Of a DNA stretch of 64,000 nt, positions 15,161-24,414 are shown piece after piece. Position 1 is the first letter of the stretch, and each line of letters opens with the position of its first letter. A program made the translations under genes and the position numbers. The stretch is from Atrina japonica (lineage: Eukaryota > Mollusca > Bivalvia > Pterioida > Pinnidae), in the NCBI GenBank assembly GCA_030159075.1, contig BROG01000514.1, positions 62,001 through 126,000 on the forward strand. Reading direction: 5' to 3'. The notes under the pieces are model-generated. The model made no database searches. It had not been told where the DNA came from and saw only the letters and a program-made list of their open reading frames with translations.

Positions 15161-15753
15161 AGAGGGCGAAGGCATTCATCAACAGTTTTACATGTTCAGT
15201 TAATCCCTTTGGGGATTCCGTCGTATTGCCCCCCTGCCGGGGGCAACACGGCGGAATCACCAAAGGGATTAACAATCAGTGTTTTTATCACGTAAATGTC
15301 CCGTTCATTCACTCATTGTTTGAAATAAAATATTGAGTGGATGACTGTTTCCTTGGTGCTAAAACTTAAACACAGTCTATGTGGTATTTATTAGTCATGA
15401 ATTAAATGCACAAACATGTTTTTATGCTATATATTTTTCTGTATCCCAGCGTATCCATCATTTCGTGCACTTCACCATTACCAGAATAATGGAGGCGCTT
15501 CGTGATCGGGTTCGATGTACAACCCTAGTCGTTATGGCCTAGTCTCGGTCTACAAAACGTTTCTTAGTGTGGTGGTTTATTACTTCGTTTGCAATGCGCT
15601 TTGAAGTAATGGCTTTGCATTTCCGACATTTTGTTTATGTCACGCGCAAATTCCCGATGTGAGCAAAATTTTTACCATTAGTAGTACGGGTCCCCGGATG
15701 TAGTAGGAATAAAAAATGTGAGCTTCTGTACATATATGAGGGCTTTGCCCTCT
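15161..15753. mobile_element. Small MITE with AGAGGGC inverted ends
   Basis: The left end is AGAGGGCGAAGGC and the right end, reverse-complemented, is AGAGGGCAAAGCC. The element interrupts sequence that is continuous upstream of the GPCR genes. No coding capacity was seen. It contains the hairpin at 15198-15272. Confidence 0.6.
15198..15272. repeat. Long near-perfect inverted repeat (hairpin)
   Basis: The arms are about 35 bases (GTTAATCCCTTTGGGGATTC continuing to GCCCCC, and its complement) with about three mismatches and a 5-base loop (CTGCC). The stem is unusually GC-rich for this window. It could be a foldback element or a structured RNA; no function is evident. Confidence 0.8.
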
Positions 15754-15779
15754 ATAATGAAATAATTGTCTGAACTTGT

Positions 15780-16560
15780 TAGCCCACCATCAACAGATGG
15801 TAGGCTATTCATATGGCCCTGCATCCGTGGTCCGTCCGTTGTCCGTCCGTCCTGAATAATTCTTGTTACCGCTATTTCTTAGAAAGGACTGAAGGGATCT
15901 CCTTGAAATTTGACATAAAGGTTCCCCTTGAGGTCTAGTTGTGCATATTACATTTTCTGAGAGATTGGAATCCAACATTGCCGACAGGGGGGCATCTTGG
16001 ATTTTGACTAAAGGAAGTTTGTTACCGCTACTTCTCAGAAAGGACTGAAGGAATCTCCTTGAAATTTGACATGAAAGTTCCCTATGAGGTTTAGTTGTGC
16101 ATATTACATTTTCAGGGAGATCAGAATCCCACATGACCGACAGGCGGCCATCTTGGATTTTGACCAAAGGAAGTTTGTTACCGCGCTTTCTCAGAAATGT
16201 CTGAAGGAATTTCCTTGAAATTTGCCAGGAAGGTTCCCCTTGAGGTCTAGTTGCGCATATTACATTTTCAAAGAGATCGGAATCCAACATTGCCGACAGG
16301 CGGCCATCTTGGATTTTGACCAAAGGAAGTTTGTTACCGCTTTTTCTAAGAAAGGCCTAAAGGAATCTCTTTGAAATTTGACAGGAAGGTTCCCCTTGAG
16401 GTCTAGTTGTGCATATTACATTTTCAGAGAGATTGGAATCCAACATGGCCGACAGGGGGGCATCTTAGATTTTTACCAATGGACGTTTGTTACCACTATT
16501 TCTAAGAAAGGCCTAAAGGAATCTCTTTGAAATTTGACAGGAACCGACATGGTCGACAGG
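15780..16560. repeat. 156-bp tandem array with hairpin cap
   Basis: Units start with GTTACCGCT-like sequence at 15865, 16021, 16177, 16333 and 16489, exactly 156 bases apart each time. Each contains TTGAAATTTGACA, GTGCATATTACATTTTC, and GGCCATCTTGGATTTTGAC. The left end has a short hairpin (GCCCACCATC/GATGGTAGGC) followed by repeated GTCCGTCC. Because 156 is a multiple of 3, a minus-strand frame stays open for 172 codons (16323-15805), but that is a by-product of the period rather than evidence of a gene. Confidence 0.9.
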
Positions 16561-16604
16561 CTATCGAAACATTCATTTTGTGAATACGTAGATGGCCAAG
16601 TGGT

Positions 16605-16690
16605 TATGACGTCGTGCATGAGAGTCAGGCGACTGGTGCCGTAAGTCGAGGGTTCGAACCCCAGCCGGGGTATGGTGAAATTGTAGGTAC
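16605..16690 (+). mobile_element. tRNA-like SINE head, copy 1
   Basis: The tRNA-like segment reads GATGGCCAAGTGGTTATGAC (A-box-like) and GGGTTCGAACCCCAGCC (B-box). It is followed by GTAGGTACCTTGTTATTA and then (TA)n. The same order (tRNA head, GTAGGTACCTTGTTATT, (TA)n, hammerhead tail) recurs at 20240-20545. Confidence 0.8.
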
Positions 16691-16695
16691 CTTGT

Positions 16696-16698
<3 letters not shown>

Positions 16699-16783
<85 letters not shown>
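16699..16783. repeat. (TA)n microsatellite
   Basis: Pure TA dinucleotide joining the SINE head to the hammerhead repeat. Confidence 0.95.
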
Positions 16784-16786
<3 letters not shown>

Positions 16787-16828
16787 TTGTGTAATACCAC
16801 TTTCTCACTTTCTCTTTTTTCACTTGAA

Positions 16829-16872
16829 GCTCAACTGATAAAGTCTAATTGACAGAAACGATCGTCTTGGGC
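16829..16872 (+). ncRNA. Hammerhead ribozyme-like motif, copy with core G-to-A change
   Basis: In order: GCTCAA (stem I), CTGATAA (core, where the active form needs CTGATGA), AGTCTAATTGACA (stem II hairpin, GUC/GAC pairs), GAAA, CGATCGTC (palindromic stem III plus GUC cleavage triplet), TTGGGC (pairs with stem I, one G-U wobble). Layout and strand order fit a type I hammerhead. The core substitution probably inactivates this copy. The preceding body (ATACCACTTTCTC) matches the other family members. Confidence 0.65.
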
Positions 16873-16896
16873 ATTTTAACTTTGGAATTATGTTTA

Positions 16897-17012
<116 letters not shown>

Positions 17013-17446
17013 TGTTGATGTTATTTCATCAATACTCTTAAAACTCTTGTCGTCACTCTTTATTATTATTTTATAATTATTATTATTATTACTATTATTC
17101 ACCTTGTTTGCTAATATTTGCGATGCATAATTATTTCGACCGTGTGTTTCTTGAAGTGCCTATACAATATGTATATTGCTTCTGTTCAATTGCCTGTTTC
17201 TAAAATGCCACCTTATGGCAAATTATAAGATATCATTGACATAAACCTATGACCAATCATTTCCCACAGAATAATAATTGAATTGTATCTAGCTTTAGTA
17301 ATAGCTCCGAGTTCATATATTGACTTGATGAACAGCATACATACTTACAATGAAACAATTGTCTGAACTTGTCATAAAATGGTATTGAGTTTATTTGCTA
17401 AAACTGAACAGATTTGTGTGCTTCAGATTGACCATAAACAACCAAA

Positions 17447-18412
17447 ATGGAAGAAGGCTTGGATGAAGACAAGCGTTTGATTCCAAACAGAGTGTTTGTT
17501 CTTTTAATTGCATTATTTATAGCAACTCTAAATGGTTTAGCGCTTTTTGTACTATGTAAATGCAAAAATCTGGCAAAAGAAGTTAAAGTGTATCTGGTCA
17601 GTTTAACGTTGGCCGGTTTGTTTACAGGAGCCACACTAACGTTCAATGCAACGTCTACAATTGTGAGGATATATCTTGGCATAACACCTGCCCGTGTATT
17701 CGACGCGTTTACGACACCAATCACAAAGGTGTGTATTCTTGTTTCCTTGTTTCACATCACATCTGTCTCATTAGATAGGTATATTGCTATACATTGGCCG
17801 AACTTTTACTTGTTGCACATGACATCTCGGACAAACATCGTAGTTTGTGTATTGACGTGGCTCTTTTGTGTTAATTTTCAAGTTATAATGAAAATATTTG
17901 AAGTAACCAGTCCATCCCAGGAGAACTTGTATTTTGTTCTTTCCCACGTTCTGTATATAGCTTTGTACAACGTATGTCTCATAACGACACTGGTGGCCTG
18001 TCGTTCTCTTGTAATTTGTGCTAAGGAACATATTTCCAAGATGTTTCCATCGGGATGCAAGAAAATGTCATCCTTTCGGAGGGGGATCGCTGTGTTTAAA
18101 GCATCTTTCAGTGTCATGGTAGGTTGTTTTTGTTTAACGGTTCTTTATTTTCCCTGGCAAGTTTACATCATCATGGCTTTAATACCAAGTACTAGAGATA
18201 CCAATTTTACAAAAACTGTGCAATTTGTTTCATATAACTTTGTTTTAATTGCATGTATAGCAAAGCCGATCGTGTTTGTATTCAGATTTGAAGAATGTCA
18301 AAGATTACTCAAGATGTATCTAGGATTTCAGAAAACTCGTCCGTTCCCACAGTCTTCTATTGTTAACCCGGAATCTACAATATATGTGAACAATTTGAAT
18401 CGTCTAATGTGA
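17447..18412 (+). CDS. Rhodopsin-like (class A) G protein-coupled receptor, copy 1
   Basis: An intronless frame of 321 residues. Hydrophobic segments fit seven transmembrane helices at about 15-37, 47-72, 86-107, 127-149, 160-186, 214-245 and 258-280. LDRYIAIHWP at 109-118 is the DRY motif at the end of helix 3. Other class A hallmarks are changed: helix 2 has LTLAGL where an Asp is usual, helix 6 has LYFP in place of CWxP, and helix 7 has AKPIVFVF in place of NPxxY. The N-terminus is short and acidic with no signal peptide; the C-terminal tail is about 40 residues. It should be a plasma-membrane receptor; the ligand is unknown. The start ATG follows AACCAAA and is conserved in the second copy. 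The neighbouring paralogue is at 24415-25326. Confidence 0.85.
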   Translation: MEEGLDEDKRLIPNRVFVLLIALFIATLNGLALFVLCKCKNLAKEVKVYLVSLTLAGLFTGATLTFNATSTIVRIYLGITPARVFDAFTTPITKVCILVSLFHITSVSLDRYIAIHWPNFYLLHMTSRTNIVVCVLTWLFCVNFQVIMKIFEVTSPSQENLYFVLSHVLYIALYNVCLITTLVACRSLVICAKEHISKMFPSGCKKMSSFRRGIAVFKASFSVMVGCFCLTVLYFPWQVYIIMALIPSTRDTNFTKTVQFVSYNFVLIACIAKPIVFVFRFEECQRLLKMYLGFQKTRPFPQSSIVNPESTIYVNNLNRLM

Positions 18413-19149
18413 ACAAACAGACTTATTTCTCTTCAGTGCATTTAAAAAAAACTGGAAATGGTACGTCTGGTAAAAGAGACATACGCTGTGTGTCTATCTG
18501 TTACTTTAAATGTTATATTAATTATCTTGCAAATTGATCAGGAAAATTGTCAATTTATTATTAGCTGTTCAGTGTATTCACAAAACTAAATACATATAGT
18601 TTTTGAACTGATTGAAAAACACCACCTGGTCAGATTGGACAATGTTTACAATTTTCTCTTTCTCAACAACGAAGTCATTTTGTCCGCATTTTTCTTTGAC
18701 GAATCGTAATGGAATTGAACAACTCGGAAAAACGTCTATTGTGTCATCCACCGGAGTCGTAGGCTATATTATCATTTGTCATATTTGCCAACTTCCCATG
18801 AAATACAGAAACTGTATCCAGCAATACTAATCACCATGTATAAACATAAAACTCGATGACACATTAAAAACATATTTTTATCTCCATTTTAGAGTTTGGC
18901 TTTTATCTCGAAGACTAAAGGGACATTTCATGCAAAAATTGTTAGCATATAAATACTTTCAATACTCCACAATATGTTGAAATTTTTAAGCCTCGTAATT
19001 ATTGGTTTAATTTTCTGTGAAAGTTGAAAATCCATGAATTTTTTTAACAAAATTCCAATAAGATGTTATGCAGAAGGATTTGAAAAATGACCAAGTGGTA
19101 GAATCTTGTGAATTATTCATTTCCTACATAAAATCCAAATAAAGTATAG
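18413..19149 (+). other. 3' flank of GPCR copy 1, no further gene
   Basis: This sequence is duplicated with the gene (compare 25327-26240). A 72-codon frame at 18612-18830 is kept in both units with one change, but it has no domain and is explained by the recent duplication. Confidence 0.6.
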
Positions 19150-19822
19150 GAATAGTATATAAAAATTTCAGATACCAAAGTATAAATCAACAGAATGTCC
19201 AGGACATAGATACAAATCCGGTAAAAATGGACAAACACGGACCTCTGGAAACCAAGAGGTGGGATCAGGTGCCATTGAGGAGTAAGCATCCCCTGTCGAC
19301 CGGTCACACCCGCCGTGAGTCCACAGTCAAGTCCAATGAAACACGTGAGGAGTGTATCGTCGTCACAATTGGTACAGACGTCTCAACAACCGCCAACGAA
19401 AAAGCAACTCAACATTTCACTTAGTGAAACAGAGTAGTCGCAAACAAGACTATTATACCGACCATAAAATTTGCGGAACGTTGACATTAAACGCGGTTTT
19501 CGATATCCCTGTGTCAATAATTTGTCAGTGAGTAGTTTACCTCTGTATATGAAATCTTCATATGTTGTGCACGCCCTGGCATATCGGATCATTTGTGAAA
19601 TATAAACTCCATATGCGGGTGACTGAGGGATATTACTACTTAAATGTGGAAAATTTACGATGGGAAAGCCGAAATCGTCGCGTATATCGTATAGCTTAGT
19701 TGCTAATTTCCCGTCTGTGTTTATATTCAGTAAAATGTCTAAGTATGAAGCGTGTGTGCTTGATTCTGTTGTATCTTTAATTTCTAGTTCGCTGGGATAT
19801 ATCGCATTGACATATATAAATA
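19150..19822 (-). mobile_element. Naiad-type PLE, 5'-truncated (copy C)
   Basis: On the minus strand the copy covers the palm/thumb part of the RT (LEIKDTTESSTHASYLDILL through YRKPRLMSTFRKFYGRYN), a TGA after VGGC, and the element 3' end (CTTTGGTATCTGA). It is absent from the corresponding place in segmental duplication unit 2 (near 28165), so it inserted after the duplication. Confidence 0.9.
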
Positions 19823-20239
19823 ATGTGTTGTCTTGAAACTCATTTGCTTATCAAAAAAAAAAAAAATGGGAAAACCAATTATCATTAAAAAATTCATTCG
19901 TTGTAGAGAGTTTTTACTGAACAAAATTTACTACGTATTATTTGGAGAAGTGCTTTTATTGATATATAATCCGGTAAGTGTTGAAATAGTAACAACATTT
20001 TTTTTCTAGAGATATATAATCAAATTCATTTAAAATTACAAAAACAAAGAATCTTTACTCTATTTTGACAATGTTTATTTATTATTATTATCATTATTAA
20101 TTCCACACGGGTGAAAGTAGAGGAGGGATCTTTAGGTTTTATCCGGGTCGGTACGTAAGTCAGTCCGTCCGGTTTAGGTTTTTGGTAATGTTCTGAAATT
20201 ATTCGCCATTCATGTGGTAATTGTTTCATATATACAGTA

Positions 20240-20338
20240 CTTAGGACGTAGTGCATGAGAGCCAGGCGATTGGTGCCGTAGGTGGAGGGTTCAAACCCCA
20301 GTCGGAGCATGGTGAAAATGTAGGTACCTTGTTATTTC
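20240..20338 (+). mobile_element. tRNA-like SINE head, copy 2
   Basis: TGCATGAGAGCCAGGCGATT and GAGGGTTCAAACCCCAG (B-box-like) are followed by GTAGGTACCTTGTTATTTC. The segment corresponds base for base in order to the head at 16605-16690. A (TA)n and a hammerhead follow, as there. Confidence 0.75.
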
Positions 20339-20342
20339 TGTA

Positions 20343-20351
<9 letters not shown>

Positions 20352-20430
<79 letters not shown>
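20352..20430. repeat. (TA)n microsatellite
   Basis: Pure TA dinucleotide between the SINE head and the hammerhead repeat. Confidence 0.95.
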
Positions 20431-20434
<4 letters not shown>

Positions 20435-20482
20435 GCCTTGTCTGATACCACTTTCTTTTTCGAAAATCTGTTTAAAATTGAA

Positions 20483-20526
20483 GCTCAACTGATGATGTCT
20501 AATTTACAGAAACGATCGTTTTGAGC
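20483..20526 (+). ncRNA. Hammerhead ribozyme-like motif with intact core, GUU cleavage site
   Basis: In order: GCTCAA, CTGATGA (intact core), TGTCTAATTTACA (stem II with UGU/ACA pairs), GAAA, CGATCGTT (palindromic stem III ending in GUU rather than GUC), TTGAGC (perfect partner of GCTCAA). GUU is a permitted but usually slower NUH cleavage triplet. A stem III this short is typical of hammerheads that act best as dimers, such as newt satellite 2. Confidence 0.7.
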
Positions 20527-20542
20527 ATTATAACTTTGATAT

Positions 20543-20546
<4 letters not shown>

Positions 20547-20596
<50 letters not shown>

Positions 20597-20620
20597 CAGA
20601 GACAGAGAGAGACAGAGAGG
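20547..20620. repeat. (GA)n-(GACA)n microsatellite
   Basis: GA dinucleotide followed by repeated GAGACA, directly after the hammerhead repeat. Confidence 0.95.
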
Positions 20621-20847
20621 ATATTTGACAATTGTTTTTGAATAACATGTTTATAACATCGAGTGGACAGGAGAATACATATTTAACACTCGTGAAACAC
20701 TTACCGGATTTGTATCTATGTCCTGGACATTCTATTGATTTATCTTTTGGTATCTGAGATTTTTTATATTTTTACCACCGAGTATGTATCACTGCTGGTG
20801 GACATATTGTCCCCCACGATACTTGTCACTTGGTACATATACATTAA

Positions 20848-21400
20848 ATGCATAAACAAGTACCAAAAAATTGCATACTGGATGGCTCGGCGCCCAGTAT
20901 AAAAAGCTGTCCTTCTGTGAAGTCTATCGGGAGCACAGACTCGCAAAGATTGTTTGGTGCTCCTCGGGTTGTCCTTCGGAATATACCACCTTATCATTTG
21001 TACCGTCAAAAGATGACCAGTTATGGTATATGGTAATAATGCTTATGTTCCCATAAAAAATTGTCAGATTCAACTTGATGACATTTTTGATAGTTCATTT
21101 TCAAATAATATACCAACAATTTCAAAATGTTCTGTCAAAAATTGTAAAACATGTTATATATTAACTTATCAAGGGTTCACCAGCAATCTGACAAATAAGC
21201 ATTACAAGACCAGAAGCTGAGATCATCTAGATTGCAAATCATGTAACGTTGTTTACGGAATTGAGTGTAAATTGTTTGGCTTTAGTTATAATGGCGAGAC
21301 TAAGGGGCCCTTAAATAAAAGAGTATATGGTCATCGATTCGAGATTAATAATGGGGGTAACCAGATACTCTATCGACAGTTCAACTCTCCTGACCATTCC
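20848..21400 (+). pseudogene. N-terminal segment and GIY-YIG endonuclease of PLE copy D
   Basis: An N-terminal segment (GSTDSQRLFGAPRVVL) leads into the Cys motif KCSVKNCKTC, then VYGIECKLFGFSYNGETKG and KRVYGHRFEINNGGNQ. An in-frame TGA at about 21221 replaces the Trp (TGG) seen at the same place in copy I, so it is an ordinary nonsense mutation. The fold and position match the endonuclease of copy A. The downstream part (REDI, LGTAYPYGCN-like) is recovered in other frames to about 21545. Confidence 0.75.
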
Positions 21401-21891
21401 ATCTTGCCTATGAGAGTGCGTATAATTGAAAAAATGTAACACTGCACCAACAATTACACCTTGAGTACCCCCCTTCCATAGACAACGTGAAGATATTTGA
21501 ATTAAACAGCTTGGCACTGCATACCCCTATGGATGTAACGATAATATCCAAAGTGTAGGCAATCTATCAAGCCCACTGTGTAATGGTGTTAATGTGATGG
21601 AAATTTTTAATTCTAACGTAAGACGTAAACGAATTCACAGACATCGTTCATACAACCGACCCTACATACATGATGTCGCTTTTTCATCTCTTTTACCTTA
21701 CGTAAAAAAAGATTGGGTCTTCATCACATTCGCAGCAAACTTTATTCTGTTCCCTTTTACAATTCTTAATACATTTTTCAGGAAGCAAGAATGAACCCCT
21801 ACATGGATTCTTTAACCCCAGAATACATACTGAACTCCGTTATAATGGACATCGCTTATCAGACTGTTTAAGCCTGCACGCGTTATAAACG

Positions 21892-22650
21892 ATGATTGTT
21901 CTAAACAGAAACGACATCACCGGCGACGTTTCTATTGTTGAAAATGAAAGTCTCAAAAATCTTATTTTAAGGGGTCCTAAATACCGGGAAGCCCATTCCT
22001 TTAATTGGCGTCAGAATTTCAGTTTAGATATGAATGTTGTGGAATTTTATGCCAGACGATGGGCCAAACATGAAGACGTAGAACCAGACACTTTGTCTGA
22101 ATGGCCAAAAGCCATACGATGGTTGATACAGTCTCGTAATCGAAAACTTAAAGGGACTATGAAAGCACGTTATCCCTCAGTATTTAATGATCCAGAAGTA
22201 GTAACTGAACTGGATGGATTACATGAACAATATGTACTGGTATCAGCAGACAAAGCCTCAAATAATATAGTTTTTATTTGTAAGGCACATTACTATAATT
22301 GTTTATTAGAAGAACTTGGGATTAATACAAATTCTGGAAATCCTACATACATACGTAGCTCACTTTCAAGGGACGAGATCCTTCAAAATCACGTGTCCGT
22401 ATTACGCTCTTTTGATATACCTACAACGGATACCAATTTCGAGCTACCACATTTATATTGGATACCTAAACTTCATAAAACCCCATATAAGCAAAGATAC
22501 ATAGCAGGATCCAGCAAATGTTCTACCAAACCTTTATCTTTACTCCTTACCAAGATATTGACAGCCGTTAAGGAGAAACTTCAACAATACTGTACAGTTG
22601 CTTATTCCAGAAGCGGTATAAATCAAATGTGGATACTTAAAAAATTCTAA
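21892..22650 (+). pseudogene. Reverse transcriptase N-terminal half of PLE copy D
   Basis: 252 residues are open, from GDVSIVENESLKNLI through RSFDIPTTDTNFELPHLYW, IPKLHKTPYKQRYIAGSSK, CSTKPLSLLLTKIL and SRSGINQMWILK. These are the fingers and upper palm of a PLE reverse transcriptase. It stops at a one-base frameshift (AAAAAATTCTAA). A linker with the CxC motif (TCSCAS in copy G) precedes the RT in this family. Confidence 0.85.
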
Positions 22651-23008
22651 ACAGCTTTTAGAAAATTTGAATTAACAAAATTTTTCTCGAATTCACAGTA
22701 TCAAAACTTATGACTTCTCTACTCTTTACACAACTATTCCACATAAAAAATTAAAAGAAATACTTTTCACTAAAGATGGTACCCGAAAATTTAAATATCT
22801 AATGAATGGCTATCAGAATACTTATTTCGTCAAGCACCACTCTGATTCTACACATATATTTGTAATGTTCGGAGACGAAGTGTTTCAACAAACTGTCGGC
22901 ATTCCTATGGGAACAAATTGTGCCCCTTTATTGGCCGACCTGTTCCTTTAATCATACGAAGCAGATTTCATTCAGAAACTACTGAATGATAGGAAGAAAA
23001 AGTTAGCG

Positions 23009-23509
23009 GTGTCCTTTAATTTGACATTAAGATATATCGACGACGTTTTGTCAATTAATAATGACAATTTTCATACACATGTCAATGCGATATATCCCAG
23101 CGAACAAGAAATTAAAGATACAACAGAATCAAGCACACACGCTTCATACTTAGACATTTTACTGAATATAAACACAGACGGGAAATTAGCAACTAAGCTA
23201 TACGACAAACGCGACGATTTCGGCTTTCCCATCGTAAATTTTCCATATTTAAGTAGTAATATCCCTCAGTCACCCGCATATGGAGATTATATTTTACAAA
23301 TCATCCGATATGCCAGGGCGTGTACAACATATGAAGATTTCATATACAGAGGTAAACTACTCACTGACAAATTATTGACACAGGGATATCGAAAACCGCA
23401 TTTAATGTCAACGTTCCGGAAATTTTACGGTCGGTATAATAGTTTTGTTTGCGACTACTCTGTTTCACTAAGTGAAATTTTGAGTTGCCTTTTCGTTGGC
23501 GGTTGTTGA
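23009..23509 (+). pseudogene. Reverse transcriptase C-terminal half of PLE copy D
   Basis: 166 residues are open. They start at FNLTLRYIDDVLSINND (catalytic YIDD) and pass YLDILLNINTDGKLATKL and IRYARACTTYEDFIYRGKLL to the end at CLFVGGC followed by TGA. The upstream RT part (GIPMGTNCAPLLADLFL) is cut by TAA at about 22950. Confidence 0.85.
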
Positions 23510-24414
23510 GACGTCTGTACCAATTGTGACGAGGATACACTCCTCACGTGTTTCATTGGACTTGACCGTGGACTCACGGCGGGTGTGACCGGTCGACAGG
23601 GGATGCTTACTCCTCCATGGCACCTGATCCCACCTCTTGGTTTCCAGAGGTCCGTGTTTGTCCATTTTTACCGGATTTGTATCTATGTCCTGGACATTCT
23701 ATTGATTTATACTTTGGTATCTGAAATTTTTTTACATATAGTGGTAAACTACTCACTAACAAATTATTGACACAGGGATATCGATAACCGCGTTTAATGT
23801 CAACGTTCCGCAAATTTTACGGTCGGTATAATAGTCTTGTTTGCGACTACTCTGTTTCACTAGGTGAAATGTTGAGTTGCATTTTCGTTGGCGGTTGTTG
23901 AGACGTCTGTACCAATTGTGACGAGGATACACTCCTCACGTATTTCATTGGACTTGACTGTGGAATCACGGCGGGTGTGTCCGGTCGACAGGGAATGCTT
24001 ACTCCTCCATAGCACCTGATCCCATCTCTTGGTTTCCAGAGGTCCGTGTTTGTCCATTTTTACCGGATTTGTATCTATATCCTGGACATTCTATTGATTT
24101 ATGCTTTGGTATCTGAGATTTTTTATATATACAATATGTATATTGCTTCCGTTCAATTGCCTGTTTCTACAATGTCATCTCATGGCAAATTATAAGATAT
24201 CATTGTCGTAAACCTATGACCATTCATTTCCCACATAATAATAATAATGAATTGTTTCTAGCTTTAGTAATAGCTCCGAGTTCATTTATTGACTTGATGA
24301 ACAGCATACATACTTACAATGAAACAATTGTCTGAACTTGTCATATAATGCTATCGATTTTATTTGCTAAAACTGAACAGATTGTGTGATTCAGATTGAC
24401 CATAAAGAACCAAA

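Larger units (their letters stand above)
13017..15780 (+). repeat. Third copy of the GPCR upstream sequence, split by two insertions
   Basis: The pieces 13017-13121, about 15073-15160 and 15754-15780 line up in order with 17180-17370, upstream of the first GPCR. Shared stretches include TGGCAAATTATAAGATAT, CTAGCTTTAGTAAT and GTCTGAACTTGT. The gaps are filled by the TTAA element (13124-15072) and the small MITE (15161-15753). No GPCR coding sequence follows, so this may be a dispersed repeat rather than a lost gene copy. Confidence 0.65.
17163..20100 (+). repeat. Segmental duplication, unit 1
   Basis: Sequence from ACAATATGTATATTGCTTC onward is collinear with 24127-28440. It spans the GPCR promoter region, gene and 3' flank, and on to an ATT-rich tract near 20085. 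This unit carries PLE copy C (19150-19822), which unit 2 lacks. It lacks the SINE and about 1.8 kb present in unit 2. Coding identity between units is about 97 percent at protein level by inspection. Confidence 0.85.
20701..24126 (+). mobile_element. Naiad-type PLE, most complete copy, with flanking partial copies (copy D)
   Basis: 20701-20771 is the 3' tail of an upstream copy (CCGGATTTGTATC to GGTATCTGAGA). It is joined directly to the 5' region of a nearly full-length copy (about 20772-23733). A further 3' fragment follows at 23734-24126. This tandem arrangement of partial copies is the pseudo-LTR layout typical of PLEs. Order in the main copy: N-terminal segment (20848-21036), GIY-YIG (21023-21370), linker (21594-21880), RT (21892-23509), 3' region. 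Stops and frameshifts make it dead. The RT lacks about 28 bases near 22765. The 3' end abuts segmental duplication unit 2. Confidence 0.9.

Noticed and set aside
15805..16323. 172-residue minus-strand open frame with a repeated 52-residue unit.
   Set aside because: It is the translation of a 156-bp tandem repeat, with no signal, domain or splice support.
16605..16690. A functional tRNA gene.
   Set aside because: Arms do not pair as a full cloverleaf by eye, and the segment recurs with the same 3' extension at 20240, as expected for a SINE head.
18612..18830. 72-residue frame conserved in both GPCR duplication units.
   Set aside because: Conservation is explained by recent duplication of the 3' flank; there is no domain.
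23500..23733. TGA after VGGC in PLE copies C, D, E and I, followed by a Cys-containing open frame (DVCTNCDEDTLLTC); copy B has TCA instead. Considered selenocysteine or readthrough, since some clam Naiads encode selenoproteins.
   Set aside because: Subfamily A ends with TAG at nearly the same place, so this is most simply the true C-terminus. No SECIS element could be identified by eye. The TGA inside the endonuclease of copy D is TGG in copy I, an ordinary mutation.
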